From assembly GCA_023512255.1 (NCBI GenBank), contig JAILZY010000122.1, positions 1 through 8,944 on the forward strand: a stretch of 8,944 nucleotides of DNA, written 5' to 3'. Position 1 is the stretch's first letter, and each line of letters opens with the position of its first letter. The notes under the pieces are model-generated. The model had not been told where the DNA came from. It saw only the letters and a program-made list of their open reading frames with translations, and did no database searches. Below are positions 6,362-8,944 of this stretch, in pieces. Made by a program: the position numbers and the translations under genes. Origin of the DNA: a bacterium. GTDB taxonomy: Bacteria > SZUA-182 > DTGQ01.

Positions 6362-6517
6362 ATCCGGCCCTCTCCGTGTCTAGGCTCTTTTTTCTGCTCC
6401 TATCTGCCCCGTCTGGTTTTGATCCGGCTCTCTCCGTGCCTAGGCCCTTTGTTTGAAAGATAAACCACATTGTGTAGCTTGATGAAAATCCGGCTCTCTC
6501 CGTGCCTAGGCTCTTTT
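6362..6517 (-). repeat. Cluster of three 30-base direct repeats, CRISPR-like spacing
   Basis: Copies occupy 6362-6391, 6422-6451 and 6488-6517. The first 24 bases on the plus strand read ATCCGGCTCTCTCCGTG followed by CCTAGGC. Copies 1 and 3 differ at two positions, as do copies 2 and 3. The intervening unique segments are 30 and 36 bases long. On the minus strand each copy can fold weakly (GGC with GCC, then CC with GG across a TA bulge). No cas gene, AT-rich leader or further copy is visible. It may be a relic or very short CRISPR array, or an intergenic repeat family with several insertions in the S1-aminopeptidase spacer. Confidence 0.8.
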
Positions 6518-6540
6518 CCCATCCTGTTGTGGAAGAGAAG

Positions 6541-6581
6541 AGAAAAGGACAGCTCTCGGTTGTCCACTTTGAAAAAAGTGG
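6541..6581 (-). terminator. Weak terminator candidate after the S1 gene
   Basis: On the minus strand two small hairpins follow one another. CCACTTT-TTTC-AAAGTGG (6581-6564) comes first, then GGACA, a 9-base loop and TGTCC (6565-6547), followed by TTTTCTCTTC. The two stems share two bases and cannot both form completely. The second stem is short for a terminator, so some read-through towards the aminopeptidase gene is plausible. The 6582-6745 stretch between it and the S1 stop holds nothing else that I can identify. Confidence 0.35.
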
Positions 6582-6745
6582 AGTGTCCGCAAAGAGGAAG
6601 AGCAGAAAAGATATTTTTGGGGATAATACGAAGCCTTTTGAGTTTTTGAGGTCAGATATTTTTACTCGAAACCAAAGGTTAGCCTCAAGTCTATGACAGT
6701 GACGGACGGATCAGAGCATAAAATACTGGGAAGACCACTTGTGGC

Positions 6746-8236
6746 CTATATTTTTTTACCCCATTTTTCCTCAAGCTTTGCCTTAAGGATAACCCCAAGA
6801 GAACCAAGCGGAGGTTCCTCTTTGCCTTTTTTCCCGTTAGGAGGAGCATACTCCTGCACATTCTGCTTTTCTATAATCTCTAGGGCAGCTTTTCGGCTCA
6901 GTCTGATCTTCTCGTTTTCTCGGTCGATACCCAGAACCACAACGCTCATGGGTGTGCCTACCTTAAACATCTGAGCGTGCTTGGCTCCCTTCGTAGTTCC
7001 CATTTCTTCATTAGGGACAAGACCCGTAAGTCCATTAGGTAATTTGACGAAAACCCCGTATGGTTTGACTGATTCCACAGTTCCTTCAAGCAGATCGCCC
7101 TCTTTGAATCCAAGATCTTGACTATGAAAGGGGTTTATCCGCTCAGGTTCCATAGTTAGGGAGATCCTCCGGCCTTGCTCATCCACTTTGAGAACCCGAA
7201 CATCCACCTTCTGCCCAATTTCAACAACTTCTTTGGGATGTTTTACATGCTGCTCGGCATTTAAATTCGAAATATGTACCAGTCCATCCACTCCCGGCTC
7301 GAGTTCAACAAAGGCTCCAAAATCAGTCAGCCGCACTACCGTACCCTGAAGCCATGCGCCTTCCTGATACCGCTGACTAACGGTCAGCCACGGATCAGTC
7401 TGAGTATGCTTTAAAGTAAGAGAGATTCGCTGCTTATCCCAGTCGATTGAGGTTATCTTGGCCTGAACCTGCTGGCCGACTTTTAGCACTTCAGCAGGAT
7501 TTTCAACTCTGCCCCAACTCATTTCAGACACTGGAATCAGCCCATCCAACCCTCCCAGGTCGACAAAAGCGCCAAAATTCTGAATTGAGCGCACCGGACC
7601 GGTAATCTCCTGACCGACCTGCAAGGTCTCCTTGAGATGAGCGATTTTCTTCTCCTGCTCCTGCTCGAGAATATCCCGCCTTGTCAGGATAATATTTCTG
7701 CCTCCCTCTTTATATTCAAGAATGTGAAATGTAAGGTGTTTTCCAATATATTTTGAAAGATTTGCTCCCCGGCGCAACTCGATATGAGAGGCAGGACAAA
7801 AAGCCCTAACTCCTGAAACCTTAACCTCAAGCCCTCCCTTGATCTCACCCACTACGTATCCTTCTACTGGAATATGGCTTCGATAAGCCTCCTCAAGCTG
7901 CTTTTTATTGGCCTTAGCCTGTCCTCCGATCTTAGTTGTCAGGACAATTTCCCCATCCTGCAAGTAAAGAAACTGGGCTTCGATCTCATCACCTTCAGCT
8001 AGTTTGATTTGTCCCTGCTCATCCTCTAGTTCACTTCGGGCGATAACTCCTTCGCTTTTGCCCCCGCCAAGATCAACAAAAACCCACTCTTCAGAAATGC
8101 GGGCGATCTTGCCTTTTATCTTCTGCCCCTGTGAATATTTCTTGGGTTTGGTGTTGCTCTTGTCTAGGAGTTCGGCCAGATTCTCCTCACCCCCTTCGCT
8201 GGGAGTAATTTCTTGAACTTTTTCTGCTTCGCTCAT
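6746..8236 (-). CDS. rpsA: 30S ribosomal protein S1 (five S1 domains)
   Basis: RNA-binding protein of the small ribosomal subunit that helps mRNAs dock and unfold for initiation. Its 496 residues hold five S1/OB-fold repeats: about 37-104, 121-188, 208-276, 293-363 and 380-448. Repeats 3 and 4 carry the strongest signature, QNFGAFVDLGGLDGLIPVSEMSW and TDFGAFVELEPGVDGLVHISNL. The first 35 residues are acidic and low in complexity. A basic tail (about 466-496) ends in KAKLEEKWGKKI. E. coli S1 is about 557 residues with six repeats, so this is one repeat shorter, as in many non-enterobacterial S1 proteins. GGAGG (8254-8250) lies 13 bases before the ATG, unusually far, with GTTTAAAC between them. 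The usual neighbours cmk and ispH are absent here. An S1-like paralogue rather than the main ribosomal S1 cannot be excluded. Confidence 0.9.
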   Translation of the reverse strand: MSEAEKVQEITPSEGGEENLAELLDKSNTKPKKYSQGQKIKGKIARISEEWVFVDLGGGKSEGVIARSELEDEQGQIKLAEGDEIEAQFLYLQDGEIVLTTKIGGQAKANKKQLEEAYRSHIPVEGYVVGEIKGGLEVKVSGVRAFCPASHIELRRGANLSKYIGKHLTFHILEYKEGGRNIILTRRDILEQEQEKKIAHLKETLQVGQEITGPVRSIQNFGAFVDLGGLDGLIPVSEMSWGRVENPAEVLKVGQQVQAKITSIDWDKQRISLTLKHTQTDPWLTVSQRYQEGAWLQGTVVRLTDFGAFVELEPGVDGLVHISNLNAEQHVKHPKEVVEIGQKVDVRVLKVDEQGRRISLTMEPERINPFHSQDLGFKEGDLLEGTVESVKPYGVFVKLPNGLTGLVPNEEMGTTKGAKHAQMFKVGTPMSVVVLGIDRENEKIRLSRKAALEIIEKQNVQEYAPPNGKKGKEEPPLGSLGVILKAKLEEKWGKKI

Positions 8237-8260
8237 ATTAAAGTTTAAACCTCCGAAAAA

Positions 8261-8319
8261 TAATTAAAATAATATACCTTACCTTAATTAAAATAATATA
8301 ATTCAATATATAATTCAAT
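8261..8319 (-). repeat. Two overlapping microduplications in the S1 leader
   Basis: TAATTAAAATAATATA occurs at 8261-8276 and 8285-8300, a 24-base period. TATAATTCAAT occurs at 8297-8307 and 8309-8319, a 12-base period. Both are exact. They lie immediately upstream of the S1 ribosome binding site and will leave the leader essentially unstructured. They may be slippage products or an A/U-rich S1-binding leader. Confidence 0.75.
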
Positions 8320-8544
8320 TGCTATTTATTAACATAATATCTTAATTAATATCATAGTAATATAGTTTATGACTTAGTAATATTATATTTGCTTATGCCT
8401 TAATAATACGCCTTATCTTATTCTTATATCGCTTCTTATCTCACTATTTTTTCCTGCAAAGGCAGGGAATTTACTCAAAGCTTGTGGTTTTGTGCCATTC
8501 TATGAATTCATCGTCTTAAAAAACCTCAGGACTCGGATCAATTT

Positions 8545-8595
8545 TTAAAAACTAATCTTCACCCCGGCGATTTGATCTCTTGTGTACTTTTTCAT
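8545..8595 (-). CDS. Possible 16-residue ORF upstream of S1
   Basis: The reading frame MKKYTRDQIAGVKISF is preceded by GGGGGAG 7 bases before the ATG, a better-placed Shine-Dalgarno than the S1 gene has. An in-frame ATG at 8643 would extend it to 32 residues (MSNAAKSTNAAKGEIS first) but lacks a ribosome binding site. That extension contains GCGGCCAAG twice, 18 bases apart, giving the peptide repeat NAAKSTNAAKGE. I recognise no family. It could be a leader peptide, a remnant of a decayed gene, or chance. A -10 box lies upstream at 8679-8684. Confidence 0.35.
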   Translation of the reverse strand: MKKYTRDQIAGVKISF

Positions 8596-8607
8596 AGATA
8601 TCTCCCC

Positions 8608-8637
8608 CTTGGCCGCGTTGGTACTCTTGGCCGCATT
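8608..8637 (-). repeat. GC-rich 12-base direct repeat
   Basis: CTTGGCCGCGTT (8608-8619) and CTTGGCCGCATT (8626-8637) differ at one base and lie 18 bases apart. They form a GC-rich islet in otherwise AT-rich DNA. An 18-base period keeps a reading frame, and on the minus strand they encode the repeated NAAK in the extended form of the small ORF. Confidence 0.6.
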
Positions 8638-8678
8638 GCTCATGACGAGAATAAAAAAGCGATCTTTTCAAGAATACC

Positions 8679-8684
8679 ATTATA
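8679..8684 (-). promoter_or_regulatory. Consensus -10 box upstream of the small ORF and S1
   Basis: TATAAT reads on the minus strand. The best -35 candidates are poor: TTACTC with an 18-base spacer or TACTCT with 17. Transcription would begin near 8672, about 75 bases before the 16-residue ORF and 435 bases before S1. The exact -10 consensus is easily met by chance in this AT-rich region. Confidence 0.35.
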
Positions 8685-8732
8685 AGAAGAATATTGCAAC
8701 CAGAGTAATTGAATTAAAATTTTAGAAAAAAA

Positions 8733-8758
8733 TTCCAAAGGTAATTTCCAAGGGTAAT
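8733..8758. repeat. Perfectly adjacent 13-base tandem duplication
   Basis: TTCCAAAGGTAAT (8733-8745) is followed directly by TTCCAAGGGTAAT (8746-8758), with one difference. No hairpin or coding potential accompanies it. Confidence 0.75.
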
Positions 8759-8821
8759 TGTTTTTAAACTAAGACAGCTTTCCCACCCCATGTGCTGTCA
8801 ATAGCAATTTCATAACTCTTT

Positions 8822-8851
8822 ATCTTTTCACAAGATCGAAAACATTGTCAA
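8822..8851 (-). promoter_or_regulatory. Possible distal minus-strand promoter
   Basis: A perfect TTGACA reads on the minus strand at 8851-8846. AAAGAT (8827-8822), 18 bases on, is the best -10 candidate but matches the consensus at only 3 positions. It would transcribe towards the small ORF and S1. A second TTGACA at 8801-8796 has no -10 partner. Confidence 0.25.
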
Positions 8852-8868
8852 GAAAAATATGCACTTGT

Positions 8869-8882
8869 CAGATGTTCCCCAT
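8869..8882 (-). repeat. Right copy of the 14-base inverted end motif
   Basis: CAGATGTTCCCCAT is the exact reverse complement of 58-71. It begins 76 bases before the right end of the window and points outwards, as does the left copy. Beyond the 14 bases both copies run into A-rich, then purine-rich sequence that is only loosely alike. Confidence 0.4.
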
Positions 8883-8944
8883 ATTTAAAATTAGGAGAAG
8901 TAGATAAGCTGCAGGGGAAGGGTATTGAGGTAAAAGACAATAGT

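Larger units (their letters stand above)
8237..8944. other. AT-rich upstream region of the S1 gene
   Basis: The 708 bases hold no long ORF. From about 8256 to 8450 the sequence is almost all A and T, with many chance -10-like hexamers. CCTGC-AAAG-GCAGG (8453-8466) is a small hairpin. A GC-rich islet at 8608-8637 belongs to the possible small ORF region. GACAGC (8773-8778) and GCTGTC (8794-8799) form a 6-bp inverted repeat. The last 60 bases are purine-rich and unidentified. Confidence 0.6.

Noticed and set aside
6042-6383. 113-residue plus-strand ORF over the aminopeptidase N-terminus and spacer
   Set aside because: Most of it is antisense to the conserved aminopeptidase gene. It has no ribosome binding site and its frame runs through the first 30-base repeat.
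6362-6517. Group II intron domain V
   Set aside because: The minus-strand repeat contains GAGCCGGAT, which resembles the start of some domain V hairpins, but the matching second strand and the rest of the intron are absent.
8453-8466. Terminator hairpin CCTGC-AAAG-GCAGG
   Set aside because: The T-run precedes the stem on the plus strand instead of following it, and on the minus strand an A-run follows, so neither orientation fits.

Overview
This is bacterial chromosomal DNA with two convergent gene blocks. The genes use Shine-Dalgarno sites, have moderate GC content and carry no foreign signature. The spaces between them are much more AT-rich and full of short repeats. The gene content (long and short NfeD, FloA, M18 aminopeptidase, multi-domain ribosomal protein S1) is spread across many phyla, and I cannot name a lineage from the sequence. 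An inverted 14-base match near the two window ends would fit a draft contig that stops in dispersed repeats, but that is only inference.

Left half, plus strand (270-4646): a sigma70-like promoter, overlapped by a 17-base palindrome, precedes four tightly packed genes. They are a long NfeD with a ClpP-like serine protease domain, a short NfeD that overlaps its stop codon, the flotillin-like scaffold FloA, and an unrecognised membrane-anchored, proline-rich protein that starts 4 bases after floA. NfeD and flotillin genes are known partners in membrane-microdomain organisation. The fourth gene looks like an uncharacterised member of the set. The operon ends in a rho-independent terminator that lies inside a 225-base element with 37-base terminal inverted repeats and a third internal copy of the repeat.

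Right half, minus strand (8684-4831): a five-domain ribosomal protein S1 gene is followed, after a 493-base spacer, by an M18 zinc aminopeptidase. That spacer holds three copies of a 30-base repeat at 60 and 66 base intervals, which resembles a CRISPR array in geometry but has no cas genes. The roughly 700 bases upstream of S1 are very AT-rich, with several microduplications, a possible 16-codon ORF with a good ribosome binding site, and candidate promoters.

The main points of interest are the fourth operon gene, the terminator-bearing inverted-repeat element at 4472-4696, the 30-base repeat cluster at 6362-6517, and the fact that every sizeable intergenic space carries its own short tandem duplication. 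I see no defence system, complete transposon, tRNA or rRNA.
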